Shown here piece by piece: positions 1-11,281 of a stretch of 64,000 nucleotides of DNA. This stretch comes from Bacteroidales bacterium (lineage in GTDB: Bacteria > Bacteroidota > Bacteroidia > Bacteroidales > Lentimicrobiaceae). The translations under genes and the position numbers were made by a program. The DNA is taken from assembly GCA_016709025.1 (NCBI GenBank), contig JADJEQ010000040.1, positions 1-64,000 on the forward strand, given 5' to 3'. Below the pieces are notes generated by a model. That model made no database searches. It had not been told where the DNA came from and saw only the letters and a program-made list of their open reading frames with translations. Positions within the stretch are counted from its first letter, which is position 1. Every line of letters starts with the position of its first letter.

Positions 1-2330
1 CGCTGATCATCGACCGTATGGTCCCTTACACATCAAATCCATCGTAAAGGTGGCTGCCTTCGAGGGAACTGTCGAACTATCGTTTGCATCATTGAATTCG
101 GTTTTGCCAGCCCTGTGGTAAGCCGTTCAAACAAAGCCTCGCATAGCCGTAAACCAAGTCGTTATAGCACGAAGGCTGACGACCGGTCACCAGCGAATTC
201 CGTAAATGCCACCACCCTGACGTTTCTCCTCCGGTTGGAATGCTCAGCAGATAGGTTCCTGTTTTAACATAATACCTAAATACATAGTCCAATTTTTGGG
301 TGATAAACCAAGCATCCACCAGTATTCCTTCTATCCACGATATTGATTTGATTACGGGAAGAGATGGAACGACAGGAGGAAAGTGAGGAATTCCCGGGTT
401 GAGCGCCATTCAGGAACATATCCATCAAAGATCGGGGGAAATATCCGAAACTTCTTCGGCATCGGGACTTTTTTAGTACCACAAAGTCTGGAATCCGGGC
501 GCCATTTCGCGTACGATCGGGCATTATTTCTTAACAAAGCCTCCCAGTTCCGCCGGGGAAGGTTTAACCTCTCCTGCTTTGTCCTTGTTTGCTTCTACTG
601 ACCGAATTCTTTGTAGGCTTCAATGGCATATTGACGACTAAAGAATCTCCCGCCCGTATAGTGCCATCAGAAATCATAATTCCTTCATTCCCGGACTGCC
701 GCATCACTTTGCCGGCTTTGATCTGAGCAGTACCCAGAAAGGCAACAACTTACAATCCATAAGCAGATTGCCAGTAAGGGGATGCACCACCACACGTTTA
801 AAGAACCTGGTTCTCATTGCTTTCAGGGCTGGTTCAAGCCGCCCCGGGTCTGCTCATCGCCGATAAGTTGTTATAACCGTTTCCAATGCTTGAATACAGG
901 TTGAGGTACAACGGTCCGGTGACAGGGAAGCAGGTGTTTCAGCAACTTCCGACACGCATGCGCTTCTTGCCATCTGCTAACGGTTCACGAAGACGGTCGG
1001 ACCCATCCTCATTGGACATGATGTACCGGGATTAAGCGACAACCCGGCACGGCGCAGCATCTTTATCAATTGAGCATCGCCCTTCTTTGAAGTTAATAGC
1101 AGGAGGTGTCGACACAAAAAACCGGAATATTCATTTCTATCCCACAACGGATCGCTTCAATAATCGAATCGGTTACCGAAAGGCAAAGCATTTCAACTTT
1201 CCCCTCATTCCCGTCATTGGCCGTATTAGGCGATCGGCAAATTCCAGAACTTGTTGGGAGATACTCCGAGTCTTCTTCCGGTAGTCCGCTCCCTGATCCA
1301 TTGCTTGACTACTGCGGACTAAAGGATCGAGTTCAGCAGCAATGGCGTACGGACTATTCTATTGTCGTTTTTTGGCGCACTCAGCGGCCACCTTCATTTC
1401 TGAAATCCACCGCACGAACTGCGATCAGCCTGCTTTCCCATATCTTATCTCGAGCCTTTCTCCAGCGTTTTATATTTTCACCAATCAGTTGATTGGAAGC
1501 CTTAGCCAGATGATCTTTACCAACCCTAAGAAAAAGAAATTACATTTTAAGTCAGAACAACTTGAAAAACGGTATACGCATGATGATGTTTTGAACTGAG
1601 CTCATGGGCTGCCAGTTTGAATGCGGGGCCGAACACCATTGAGTCCATCCTGACCGAAAGGTTTGATGATGATCCCTGGCATTGCTGTGCTTAGAGTGTC
1701 CAGAAACCATCCAGCAAGCGGTTTGCCTCGCCATTGAAGCGCAAGAAATGTTCCACGGACCAACATCATCAAAATTTCAACTGAAGGCGGATAATCGCCT
1801 TCTCAGTGGCTTCATCCTTGAGAGAGGATAAACTCCGGAAACAGGTTGATGTCAGCTGAGTTGGTTGCTGCAATAAAGCGAAACCCATCGTGGGCATATA
1901 CCCGTTCGCCAAAGCAGCATTGAATCAATATACCTTCGTTCGTCAAACACACTAACCAACAATGCCAGTGCCCTTGGGCCGGATTTTACCAATTCATAAA
2001 TAAAACAGATTCCTCCGTTGGGGATCGCAACTAAAGCGGCAAGGCGACAACATAATCAAATCCATCCCCTTGTTTCCACGTGTCGCTGAACCTGACGGAA
2101 CAGGCCAGGTCTTCGGCGGTAACATCCTCTGACTTTGAAAATACGCTTAAAATTGCATACCCGATGTTCTGGCAAGTTCATCATACCAGCCGGTTTTACC
2201 AACTTCCCAGGGCCACTTAACGGCAAGGGGCTCATCAGGCATTTGATCTCCCCGAAAGCCAGGCGGCCGTAATCAGGTTTTGACTTGCTTTCTGCCACCT
2301 GAGATAACTTTCAGAAATTCAAGTCTGAGG
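1..2330 (-). pseudogene. Frame-broken minus-strand coding region, function not recognised
   Basis: No frame stays open for more than about 100 codons, but protein-like stretches switch between the three minus-strand frames, as expected for one or more genes interrupted by frequent indels. Plus-strand ORFs here are rich in Ser, Arg, Pro and Leu and look like antisense shadows. Readable minus-strand pieces include RFIAATNSADINLFPEFI (about 1,880-1,830), EAIRCGIEMNIPVFCVD (about 1,170-1,110) and DGTIRAGDSLVVNMPLKP (about 670-610). The second piece loosely resembles the ALRxAIExGIPVRFID stretch of DUF5682/TraB-like proteins, but this is only a visual impression. The region runs off the left edge of the window. 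No function is assigned. The damage matches that seen in normal housekeeping genes up to 16.6 kb, so the real genes may be intact. Confidence 0.35.
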
Positions 2331-3650
2331 GTTGAATGGTAAATGGAAAGCGGTTTTGTCCAAGGACATTTTGTTCTCGTCCAAGCACTTAATGTTTGGT
2401 TTTTATTTGTTCATCAAAGTTACAATCTCGAATCCTGCCATCCCCAATAAATCAACATCCAGGGCTTACAAAAAACATCATGTAAAACATGATCGCTTCC
2501 ATGAATACCTCAGATGATATCGAAGGGTTTCCATGAGTGGGGATACTTAAATTCATTTTTATCCATTGTTTAAATGGATGGGCGTGATTGATGCAAAATA
2601 ATGCTATGCTCGGAAAACACCGTGGATGCTGAAATGAATGGTCACACAAATTCGGATGCGACAAACTTTCAGGTCAAAAACATCAATGCCCGTTGTCACC
2701 GCCGGTAAGCAAAGTTGATTGATAAAATCCATTGACCATAAATCACTGTTCCCGATTTTACAGGTGCTTACACAGTTCAGGTCAGGAAGTCTTTTTTATG
2801 TTACCATCAAAGCTGATGGTGCAGAAGTGATCACCACTCCAGGATCATTCTGATGGAAGAAACGTCCCTGCTATGGCAATGAAATTTGAATAAAACCTCT
2901 TTTGAGCCCAGGAAATGCACATGTCCAGTGATATCCGTAATCAGCAAAAATTGTGTTCCGCAGAGGCAGAATGTTCTGAGTTTTTTGTGCTAAACAGGGA
3001 TGCAATCAGCGAAAGATCAGTTGTTCGGTAAGTTGTCAGATAACCGCTGTTGGAAATTACATACAGGATGTCGTTATACTCAAGACTCATTCCGCTTCTC
3101 AGCACCTCACTGTGAACGCCTGTCTCGGTAATAAGGCCCTGCAGCCTTCCATCCCCTGATATCCTTTTCTCACAATGTTTTGATTGCACAAAGGATCCAG
3201 ATCAGAGTCATAGCTGAAAGCGTAACAGACTCTCCGTCAAAAGAGACTACCGCAGGCGGTGACCTGCCCATTTTGCGTCTGTAAGGCATAAGCGCTCCTG
3301 CAGACTGTAATAGTTTACCAGACGAACAGTTCCGTCCCACCTGGCCGAGATAATCTCATTGTTATGCATAAAGTCAGATTTCTTTACCAGTCTTTATGGG
3401 TTTGTGCTCCTCAACATGCCGGTGCCAAGGTTGAAAATGTGCACGCTGTTACCCGAAAGGTATGAAACCACCAGTGCATGGTCTTCTTTGTAATAGAACA
3501 TGGATCTGATTCCGGAGTTATAGCTCCCCGATTTCATCCTGAAGTAAATATGATCACCTGAGTATTCGGCTAAGCCAACAGGGTCTGATTTTGTCAGCTC
3601 ATTTTACCCGTGTCCCCGATCGTGAAAGACTAAATGAATCCATGATAAAT
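2330..3650 (-). pseudogene. Possible WD40-like beta-propeller protein, frame-broken
   Basis: Minus-strand fragments in alternating frames look like beta-propeller blades. Around 3,490-3,420 there is HALVVSYLSGNSVHIFNLGT, around 3,360-3,320 SARWDGTVRL, around 3,110-3,020 LEYNDILYVISNSGYLTTY, and around 2,940-2,890 ITDITGHVHFLGSKEVLF. Short strands ending in W/F-D/N-G-x-V/I-x-h are typical of WD40 or related propellers. The longest continuous piece is 82 residues and ends in a stop at 2,941. Indels separate the pieces. The block follows helical ORFs on the same strand and could be the C-terminal propeller of a larger protein starting near 4.5 kb. The family assignment rests on eyeballed motif similarity only. 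Confidence 0.3.
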
Positions 3651-3655
3651 AAGTT

Positions 3656-4490
3656 TTAATGATGATTATCAGACAATTTCGGATACCTTTTAGATTGAAG
3701 GCAAGCAGTGATTTCAGCACTTTTGCTTACAATGGATTGGTCCAGGTACACTATTTGCCGGGCCAGAAAGCTTTCGTGCATGTTTGCCAGATCTTCATCA
3801 CAGATGTTTCTTGATTTGAAACTGGTATAATTCAAAGCCTGTATGGTTAAAAGCCGCTCATCCAGTTTTTTCTGAAGTCTGAACCGGGCTTCTTCAGGGT
3901 TCTCACCATGATTTTCAAAACCCCTGTCGATTGGCAAAATCCCAAAAACATTTCGAGCCCCTTCAGTTTCCTGTATAACAGCACCTTGCTCAGCAAATCG
4001 GTAAGCTTACTGTAATTCAGGAGGGTATCCGTCTGATTATCCGTAGAATCATTATAGATTTCCACCGAACTGATAAACAATTCGTTGAGCTCATTATGTT
4101 GTAATTCATTCGCCGGCAAGGTGAATTTCCCTGCAGTTTTTTAGAAATCAGTCTGAATATAAGTTTGATTTTTGTCCACAACTCTTTTCTGACTTTAAAT
4201 TCCCGGATCCATTGATTTTATCATTTACAGAGTAGTTTCTTAGTGCTACCACCTTATCGTTTGATCTGGAATCAACGATGAAATTGTGTATTGGAGTCCA
4301 GTTCGGTTTCGTTGCTGACCTCCGGGTTGCGCGCAAGGATGAGCCTTATCTCCAATTGCCGGAGCACTTCCAGCTTTGATTCTATGACCCGTAACCATTG
4401 TTCGAATCTCTTATGGTATCTTTTGTTAACCAATTGAACCATACGATATTGAGAAAGGTAATGATCAGTAATCAACATCTGCCGGAACAT
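3656..4490 (-). pseudogene. Helix-rich protein of unknown function, frame-broken
   Basis: Three overlapping minus-strand pieces probably belong to one or two proteins. The first (4,490-4,272) begins MFRQMLITDHYLSQYRMV and continues with a charged helix (IESKLEVLRQLEIRL). The second (4,119-3,850) contains NELNELFISSVEIYNDS. The third ends with LNYTSFKSRNICDEDLANMH and SKSAEITACLQSKR before a stop at 3,656. The composition (many Leu, Glu, Lys, Gln; few Gly or Pro) suggests alpha-helical, possibly coiled-coil structure. No catalytic motif or membrane segment is visible and the family is not recognised. It sits between a small hypothetical gene upstream and propeller-like fragments downstream, all on the same strand, so one transcription unit is plausible. 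Confidence 0.3.
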
Positions 4491-4631
4491 ACAGCCAATG
4501 CCCTTGCTCGTAGCTTCGGATACCTAGCTTGAAATTTACAATGCTGTATTCCGAAAGGAGCAAACAGGTAATTTAAACAACTTATTTCCAAGAATATAAT
4601 TTAATACAGCCTCAAAAAAGAACCATCGAAA

Positions 4632-5057
4632 TCAGTTGGTAAATCCGGCAGATATTTTCCAGTTAAGTTTAATCCCGGACAGGTAGGAATCAAGACCATT
4701 GCCAAATCCAGCAGTAAATGAAACTGAAACTTCGCGGTCAATATCCAGCAGCGTGGTTCCTGAATTGCCTATCTGATCCGGTGTATAATTCCACTCAAGC
4801 AGGACATAACCTTCAAATGCCTTTTTAATAATCAGGGTCAGCGCCTGAAAAGGATCAAGCTTGTTTGCAAATGCCAGCCCGATAATTATTTCGGATCTTC
4901 AATCTGATCGGCTATATTATCTGTTGACCCTTCATCAAAGCAAACCGGAAGAACTGAAACGAAATCTTCCTTATTTATGCTTTGACGGTCTTTTAAGAAG
5001 ATCGTTTAAATCTCCTGATAACGGATAATAATCCGTTAAGAAATCATTTTCTCTCAT
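4632..5057 (-). CDS. Hypothetical protein of about 140 residues, two frameshifts
   Basis: A continuous protein can be read on the minus strand if two indels are bridged. It starts with ATG at 5,057 (MRENDFLTDYYPLSGDLNDL), shifts frame near 4,995 (then INKEDFVSVLPVCFDEGS), and shifts again near 4,900 (then IIIGLAFANKLDPFQALTL and GTTLLDIDREVSVSFTAGFG). It ends KISAGFTN before TGA at 4,634-4,632. It is soluble, mixed alpha/beta in character, has no signal peptide and matches no family I recognise. It is the first gene of the minus-strand block and diverges from the sigma54-activator gene, with about 220 bp between the block and the first plus-strand ORF. A shared control region there is plausible but no sigma54 promoter is seen. 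Confidence 0.4.
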
Positions 5058-5603
5058 AATTGGCAGAACCAATATGTACTATTTTATCCCTGTGCTAGAT
5101 CAGTTCATCAGGTTTTCACTTTCCCGGTCAAAACCGGTTCCACCTTCTGATCAACTACCATATATAACTAACCATCAAGGTATTAAGAATTTTATTGATT
5201 GAGTAAGCTTGTGGAGATGATCAGAAATCATCTGCATCGGAGTGAGAAGAAGCATTGACAGACTAAATATTCATTATGATTGATTAAATACAGCCGGAAC
5301 CAGAGATCTGAGACAGAGACGAACCTGGTAGATTATGAACCTGCAAAGACTGAATCAAATCAGATGCTATTTCTACCCGGAGAGTTGTACCTGATCTCGT
5401 ACCCTGATTATGCGCAGTATGAAACCTGGTTAAAATCGTACAACTTTCGATTGTGGTATAAAAGGATCGAAAATCGAGCTTTTCAGGGCTTTGGGATTTG
5501 ATCGTGAGAACGATCGTGACAAACGTAAAAAGCTGCCTCTGAACACCAACAGCACAGGGCATTTAAAAGGAGCATTTCTGCATTTCTGAACAACAGGTAT
5601 TCA

Positions 5604-6595
5604 ATGTCAGACCCTTGCTGTTTGCTGGTAGTCAACCAGCAATTGCTGAGTGATATTTCAGCCGGGATTTATTTGAAAAAAAACAGAAAATTCGATGCGC
5701 ATTCCGGATGGAGGAATGATCCTGTACTTCAGTTAATAGAAGAAGCGGAAGAAAATCCGGCGATGGAGGAAATTCGTGAATCACTGCTTGGAAATTCGTA
5801 TGATATACGATTGGCCAGGACTTTAGTACTGAAAGCTGCCAATTCAACTGAACCGGTTCTGATTCTGGGTGAGTCAGGCACGGGAAAAGATGTTGTTGCC
5901 AAACAGATTGTTAAGCATGACAAAAGTTCGGAAAGATATTTTCAAGTGTCAATTGCGCTGCTTACCGGATACATTGCTCGAAGGGGGAATTGTTTGGCTA
6001 TAAGAAAGGAATCTTTACCGGTGCAAATATTGGAAAAACCGGTTTGTTTGTTGCCACTGAGGGAGGAACAGTTTTTCTGGATGAAGTGGGCGAATTGTCC
6101 CCTGCAAACCAGGCCAAACTTCTACTGGCCGTGGAATCAAACATAATCAGGCAGATCGGCTCCAACGAAAGCAAACAAACGAATTTCAGGATACTGGCAG
6201 CCACCAACCGCAACATCGACCACATGGTTATCCAGGAGCAATTTCGCGACGATCTGCTGCAAAGGCTCAATACAATCAGGATCAGCATACCTCCTTTGAG
6301 AAGTCATCCCGAGGACATCCCTATGCTCGCCGATCATTTCTGGTCGAAATTGTCAAAAAATCACACGCTTTCAGAAGAATTCCACCAGCAACTCAAAGCC
6401 TACAGCTGGCCGGGGAATGTAAGGGAGTTGAAAACCTTTTTAAACAGTGTAAGGGATATCTTCAGCGATATATCACCCGGTCCTCAACACTTTCACGCGA
6501 TCTGGAAAATGCGTGCCGCAACGCCTCCCGGAACTACCAGGAGCGCTCAGCAGGATGCCTCAAAACTGCTCAGGCTGGATCGCAGCTTCGTCTGA
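5604..6595 (+). CDS. Sigma54-dependent transcriptional activator (AAA+ domain), frameshifted
   Basis: This is the central ATPase domain of a bacterial enhancer-binding protein, which remodels sigma54 RNA polymerase. The first frame (from 5,604) carries the Walker A motif GESGTGKD. Near 5,955-5,985 the frame changes and reads on as FGYKKGIFTGAN, then GGTVFLDEVGEL (Walker B), FRILAATN, DLLQRLNTIRISIPPLR (arginine-finger region) and SWPGNVREL (sensor II). The sigma54-contacting GAFTGA loop reads GIFTGA, keeping the Phe-Thr core. Only about 70 residues precede the ATPase domain and no response-regulator domain is seen. No Fis-type helix-turn-helix is convincing after 6,480, where the frame is again unreliable. 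A 73-residue ORF just upstream (5,280-5,501) may be part of the N-terminus. It diverges from the broken minus-strand block and is its most obvious candidate regulator. Confidence 0.75.
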
Positions 6596-6599
6596 CCAA

Positions 6600-7045
6600 T
6601 CCCAGAACATTATCAGGGCATTAAAGTTTCTGCCCGTCCGGTTTTGAATGGGGTCAAAAACTGAAATCAGCAAAAATGCTTACCGGCAATTAAAGACTTA
6701 TATTTCAGGCCAGATTGTCCTGATTGATGGTGTGCCTTGAGCCGGTCTATTTCGCGGAATACGGTCTCTTCAAAGATATACTCGGTTCAGGTATCTGCTT
6801 GAAAAAATGGTGAATACCTGGCCGCCATCTGCCGGTCAGTTCGATCCGAATTGATAACCGGTTTGAAAAACCTTTACGAAATTATCACAAGGAAAATTCT
6901 TGAACTGGTATGGGGAAAACTGATCTTTAATGTTTGTTCCACCTAACTCTCTGAAACCTTACCTGCTTATTTTGGTGAATGATAGTACCGCGAATTCCAT
7001 AAAAAAACAGGTCAAGGATGTGAATGATTTCACTGCTTCAGTGTT
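6600..7045. other. No clear gene; possible damaged 3' end of the activator gene
   Basis: All frames are closed repeatedly. The plus strand contains a stretch (about 6,840-6,930) reading GLKNLYEIITRKILELVWGK in one frame, which could be the damaged C-terminus of the sigma54 activator. Nothing else is supported. The helicase-nuclease gene on the other strand ends at 7,046. Confidence 0.3.
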
Positions 7046-10000
7046 TTACGAACACCCAACCTCCACCACCTCTACCTCCCCTTCCAGGTAAACCAGCCAT
7101 GCCCTGATGCCGGGATAGCCCATTTCGCTGAGCAATGAAGCATAGTGTCTTACCTGCCCCTGATGCGAATCCATTGGCTTTCCGGATTTGTAGTCGATGA
7201 TATCCGTATATGAATCGTGAAATACAATCCTGTCGGGTCGAAGACTTTTACCTCCGGGAGCCAGGATTTCCGTTTCTGCGGCAACCTTACCACTACCATC
7301 GAAAAACGGGATTATATCCGGATGCTCAAGGATCTCTAGAAGTTTTCCCGGAGAGGACGCATCGATATCCGAGACAATGCCTGCTGCACCAGCCTCACAA
7401 CAGCATGTTCTACATCGGCGGCTGTAGAAATCATCGACAATGCCAGGTGCAGAAGATTACCGCCGGCCTGTCCACCAATGGGGCTTTCAGCCTGCCACAC
7501 CTGAGGAGCACGACCGGCAAAAATCAACCTGTTCCGCCAGTCGCTGCTAAGAAAATCATTCATGAAAGTATCGTCATCCGGAATGAACGTTTTCGCAGCA
7601 TTGACATCCACTTCCTTCCCAAATTCAAAAATCGTTTTTTCGGGCGAAAGAATTTTAGCGTACTCAAGAAAGGCGTACAATAAACCAGTAACTGATTTCA
7701 GTTCTCCTGGTCTTTGGGTGGTTTACCCCGATAACATAAAGCCGTTCCGAGGCCCTGGTAAAAGCCACGTATACAAGGTTCAGTAAATCAAGCTTTGTCT
7801 TGCTGAACTCAGTAGTATAAATGTCTGAATATCTGGTCTTTTCAAGTTTTTTATCAATCTTCAGCAAAGTCACCTCAAGTTCTTCCAAATCCGGGTCATT
7901 CAGTTCAACCCAGGTCGATTTGCGCGTTAACCTTGAAATATCATCATCGGCGAAAGCATAGATAACCACCGGGAATTCGAGCCCTTTGGATTTGTGAATG
8001 GTCATGATCTGCACTGCATCAGGCGACAGCGGCAGAACCACTGAAAGTTTTGATTTTTTTTGCTCCCAGTATTCCAGAAATCCGGATATGGCAGGGTTCT
8101 TTCCGGTTGAAAATTTGAGCACCTCATCCAGCAAGAATTGCATGTAAAGCGGGGATTTCAGATGCAGCCCGAAAATCCGGATCAGTTCCTCGCAGGTATC
8201 GTACAAAGACATCCCACGAAAATTAGCCGGATCAATTTCAAATCCTTCCAGCCTCGGCAAGGCAACAAAACCGGATGGACTAAGTGCTTCATCATAAATC
8301 CGGTGAATATCAATTCCAGTATTGTCAGGCTTTTGAAACAGATAGTTCACCACAGCAGCCCGGCTGATCATATGATCCCAGTCAGAGAGAAATATCAGAA
8401 AATTAATCAGAAAGTTAACCTCCGGCGATTGGGCGAGCAACAGGCTATCAGAAGAAACAACCTTTACCCCGTTTGCATTGAGAAAGAAGCAACACCGGAT
8501 GAATTCCTGTTTGAGTTCTCCGACCAATTTTAATACCCTGGAGTAATTGTGGTCATCAAAATCCTTCTTCTCACCGCTAAAAAGTTCAATACTCACAAAG
8601 CCGCCGGTATTCGCAGGATTTGTTTTCTGCACCACGCCCTCTATACTTCCGGAAATTCAGGAAGAAAAGTACCGGCTGCATAAGCAAAGAACTTGTTATT
8701 GAATTCAACCACTTCGCATTTCGACCTGAAGTTGAGTCGAGCTGGCTTGCTGAGTATTCACGGGCAAGCACCTGAGCCGCTGCTGCAATATCGGGTTCCT
8801 TTAGGATTTTTTATCTCCAGGCAGCCTCTACTTGCTCTACTTCCCCGTTCCTGAACCGGTAAATCGCCTGCTTACCGTCGCCAACAATCATATTCGAGCC
8901 ATCATGTGAAAGTGAGTTTTCTACCAATGGAAGCAGGTTGTTCCACTGAAGCACCGAAGTATCCTGAAATTCGTCGATCAGGTAATGGCTGAACTTCTCC
9001 CCGGTTCGTTCGTAGATGAAAGGTACAGGTTCATTTTCCACAATCGAAGCGATGATGCGGTTAAATTCAGCGATCGAAATCACATTCCGGTCTTTTTTAA
9101 CGGCCTGAAGCCGCTGGTTCAACTCTCCCAAAACGGCCATGGGATAAAGATTACTGCGGATATTCCTGTATAGAATAAATTTGCTTCCCGCATCTTTGGA
9201 ATAAGCTTCAATTCTCCGGTATATCGCGGTGAGCTGTTCTGAAATATCAAGGATCGCATTGCCTTCGGGTTTCTTTTGTGCTTTACTGCTGAGCCAGGCG
9301 CCTTCATTGATTGTCTTAAGCACAAAAGTATTGGGCTCCGAAGCACTGTCGGTATCCCCGGGCGATCTTACTGAAATACCATAAATACCCGGTTTCCCTG
9401 AAAAGCACTCAGGATCAATTCCATGGCTTTGAATAAGCTGCAAAGCTTCATCCGCCAGACTCTTCAGGAAGTTTCGTAGAAGTCAAACTGATTCAGTTTC
9501 CGGTTGACCGAAGCCAGTTTTTCAGAAGTAAACTCGCCCAGCCGGGGAATAAGTTCTGCTGTTTCTTCTCCGAAAGGTTGTCGCTGAACTTTAGCAGATC
9601 CCGCTCTATCTGCCAGCTTTCATCACTTTCTGCCCTTTCCTGTACAAACTTTACCAGGATATCGGTAACAAACCCATCCTTTCCGACATCCGATAGCAAC
9701 GAATCCACGGTTTCAACCTGAAGCAGGGCTGTGTCCATTTCTATATCAAAGTTCATCAGCTTCAGGTCGAAGGAGAATGAGCGGATGATCCGGTGCATAA
9801 AACTGTCGATGGTCGACACGGCAAAATCACCGTAGTTGTGCAGAATCAGAGTCAAGACCTTTGCTGCATTTTCCCGGATTTCAGGATACTCTAATCCGTT
9901 TTTTCCCTGAGACTGTTAACCAGATGACTGTACTTTTCAGGAATTTCATTTTCTTCAAAGGATGAAAGCACTTTAAGGTTTGAAACAATGCGGTGCTTTA

Positions 10001-10148
10001 TCTCATTTGCAGCTTTGTTGGTAAAGGTAATCGCAAGAATATTCCGGAACCTCGACGGCTCTTTCAAAACGATCTGCAGGTAAACGCTGATCAGGGTGTA
10101 TGTTTTGCCGGAGCCGGCCGAGGATTTGTAAACCAGGAAGTTGTTCAT
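7046..10148 (-). CDS. AddA/RecB-like UvrD-family helicase with C-terminal PD-(D/E)xK nuclease, frameshifted
   Basis: This is a DNA double-strand-break resection enzyme: an SF1 helicase fused to a RecB-type nuclease. Domains can be followed across about six frameshifts. At the N-terminus are SSAGSGKTYTL (motif I, Walker A) and AITFTNKAANEIKHRI (Ia). The middle has LIDEFQDTS (II, Walker B) and VGDGKQAIYRFRNGE (III). Toward the C-terminus are IMTIHKSKGLEFPVVIYAF (V) and VAFTRASERLYVIG (VI), followed by the nuclease core IIDYKSGKP with QVRHYASLL. The reconstructed length of about 1,030 residues is normal for the family. The start MNNFLVYKSSAGSGKT places the Walker A right at the N-terminus, as usual. 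Frame changes lie near 9,870, 9,460, 8,780, 8,600, 7,670 and 7,340. No AddB partner is adjacent. Since every helicase and nuclease motif survives, the breaks look like sequence errors. Confidence 0.88.
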
Positions 10149-10350
10149 GAATTTCTAATTTCTAATGTCTAATTTCCAATGTCTCCTGACTATCACAGGT
10201 TGAGGTTGACCCTTTCCCGCATGTGCGGGACTCAGGAAGTGACAAATCAGGTTGAGAGTCAAATTGTTAAGCCAATCAGAGCTGGAGTTGAATGTGCGGA
10301 ACCAGGTTGATAATAAATATGAAATTACAGTAACCTGATAAGGCGTGTAC

Positions 10351-10407
10351 CTTAACCTTAAACAACTAACCTTAACCTTAACCTTAACCTTAACCTCAAC
10401 CTTAACC
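10351..10407. repeat. Telomere-like hexamer repeat (AACCTT)n
   Basis: About nine copies of a 6-bp unit (CTTAAC in register) lie between the helicase-nuclease gene and rlmB. The run is uninterrupted from about 10,369 to 10,396 and degenerate at both ends. Just upstream (10,149-10,185) is another short degenerate repeat of the form TTTCTAATGTCTAA. Such low-complexity spacers recur in this window. No function is apparent. Confidence 0.8.
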
Positions 10408-10507
10408 AAACCTGGCCACTTTCCTGAGGTGACAGCAGAACAAAAGTAATCAATGAAGTGCATCCGGACAGGAGAATCAGTCAAAGAGTCAAACACGTCT
10501 TAAATCC

Positions 10508-10515
10508 TATATTTG
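10508..10515 (+). promoter_or_regulatory. Bacteroidota -7 promoter element for rlmB
   Basis: TATATTTG matches the Bacteroidota sigma-factor consensus TAnnTTTG and lies 28 bp upstream of the rlmB ATG. A matching upstream TTTG box at about 20 bp spacing is not evident. Confidence 0.5.
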
Positions 10516-10543
10516 CACTTCATATTGAAAATCCGATTTACGC

Positions 10544-11281
10544 ATGAAAGACAGCAACCTAGTTTATGGCATGAGACCGGTTATTGAAGCCATAACAGCC
10601 GGGAAAGTAATTGACAGAATCATCATGCAGCAAGGGCTGAAGGGTGAGTTGGTACCTGAATTAGGAAAACCATCAGTGAAAATGATATTCCCTTTCAGTA
10701 CGCACCGGTTGAAAAGCTTAACCGGCTTGTGTGGAAATCATCAGGGAGTAGTTTGCTTTCTTTCGCCCATCGAATTTCAACCGATTGAGAACCTGTTGCT
10801 TTCGGTATACGAAAAAGGTGAAGTTCCTTTCTTTGTGATTCTCGACAGGGTCACAGATGTGCGCAACATGGGCGCCATTGCCCGCACGGCAGCCTGTGCC
10901 GGGGCTCATGGCCTGATCATTCCCGACAAGGGAGGAGCACCCATAAATGCGGATGCCATGAAAACTTCGGCCGGCGCTTTGTCAATCCTGCCGGTTCACC
11001 GGAGTGCAAATCTCAAGGATACCATCGACTATCTGAAGAAAAGCGGTTTGAGAATTGCAGCCGCTTCTGAAAAAGGAACTAAAAACTATTATGACGCTGA
11101 TTTCACCGGCCCTCTGGCGATCATCATGGGCTCGGAAGAAGACGGCGTGTCGGGCGAATACCTGCGCCGCTGTGACGATGTGGTTAAAATTCCGATGCGC
11201 GGAACCATTGAATCACTGAATGTTTCGGTAGCTGCTGGTATTTTGCTGTTTGAAGTCGTTAAACAACAGACTTTCAAGTAA
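10544..11281 (+). CDS. rlmB: 23S rRNA (guanosine-2'-O-)-methyltransferase RlmB (TrmH/SpoU family)
   Basis: This enzyme uses SAM to 2'-O-methylate a guanosine in domain V of 23S rRNA. All three SPOUT knot motifs are present: DRVTDVRNMGAIARTA (motif 1), AIIMGSEEDGVS (motif 2) and IPMRGTIESLNVSVAAGILL (motif 3). An N-terminal substrate-binding domain begins with the typical NLVYGMRPVIEAI. The length of 245 residues is normal. The ATG is the only good start and has a TAnnTTTG box 28 bp upstream. This gene is intact while both neighbours are frameshifted. The family includes other 2'-O-methyltransferases, so the exact target base is inferred. Confidence 0.92.
   Translation: MKDSNLVYGMRPVIEAITAGKVIDRIIMQQGLKGELVPELGKPSVKMIFPFSTHRLKSLTGLCGNHQGVVCFLSPIEFQPIENLLLSVYEKGEVPFFVILDRVTDVRNMGAIARTAACAGAHGLIIPDKGGAPINADAMKTSAGALSILPVHRSANLKDTIDYLKKSGLRIAAASEKGTKNYYDADFTGPLAIIMGSEEDGVSGEYLRRCDDVVKIPMRGTIESLNVSVAAGILLFEVVKQQTFK

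Noticed and set aside
5058..5280. Possible sigma54 promoter between the activator and the minus-strand block
   Set aside because: TTGGCAG near 5,060 lacks the second half-site at the right spacing, and no other TGGCAC/TTGC pair was found.
10155..10496. Minus-strand ORF of 113 residues containing a Lys-Val repeat
   Set aside because: The Lys-Val stretch is the translation of the (AACCTT)n tract; no conserved sequence flanks it.
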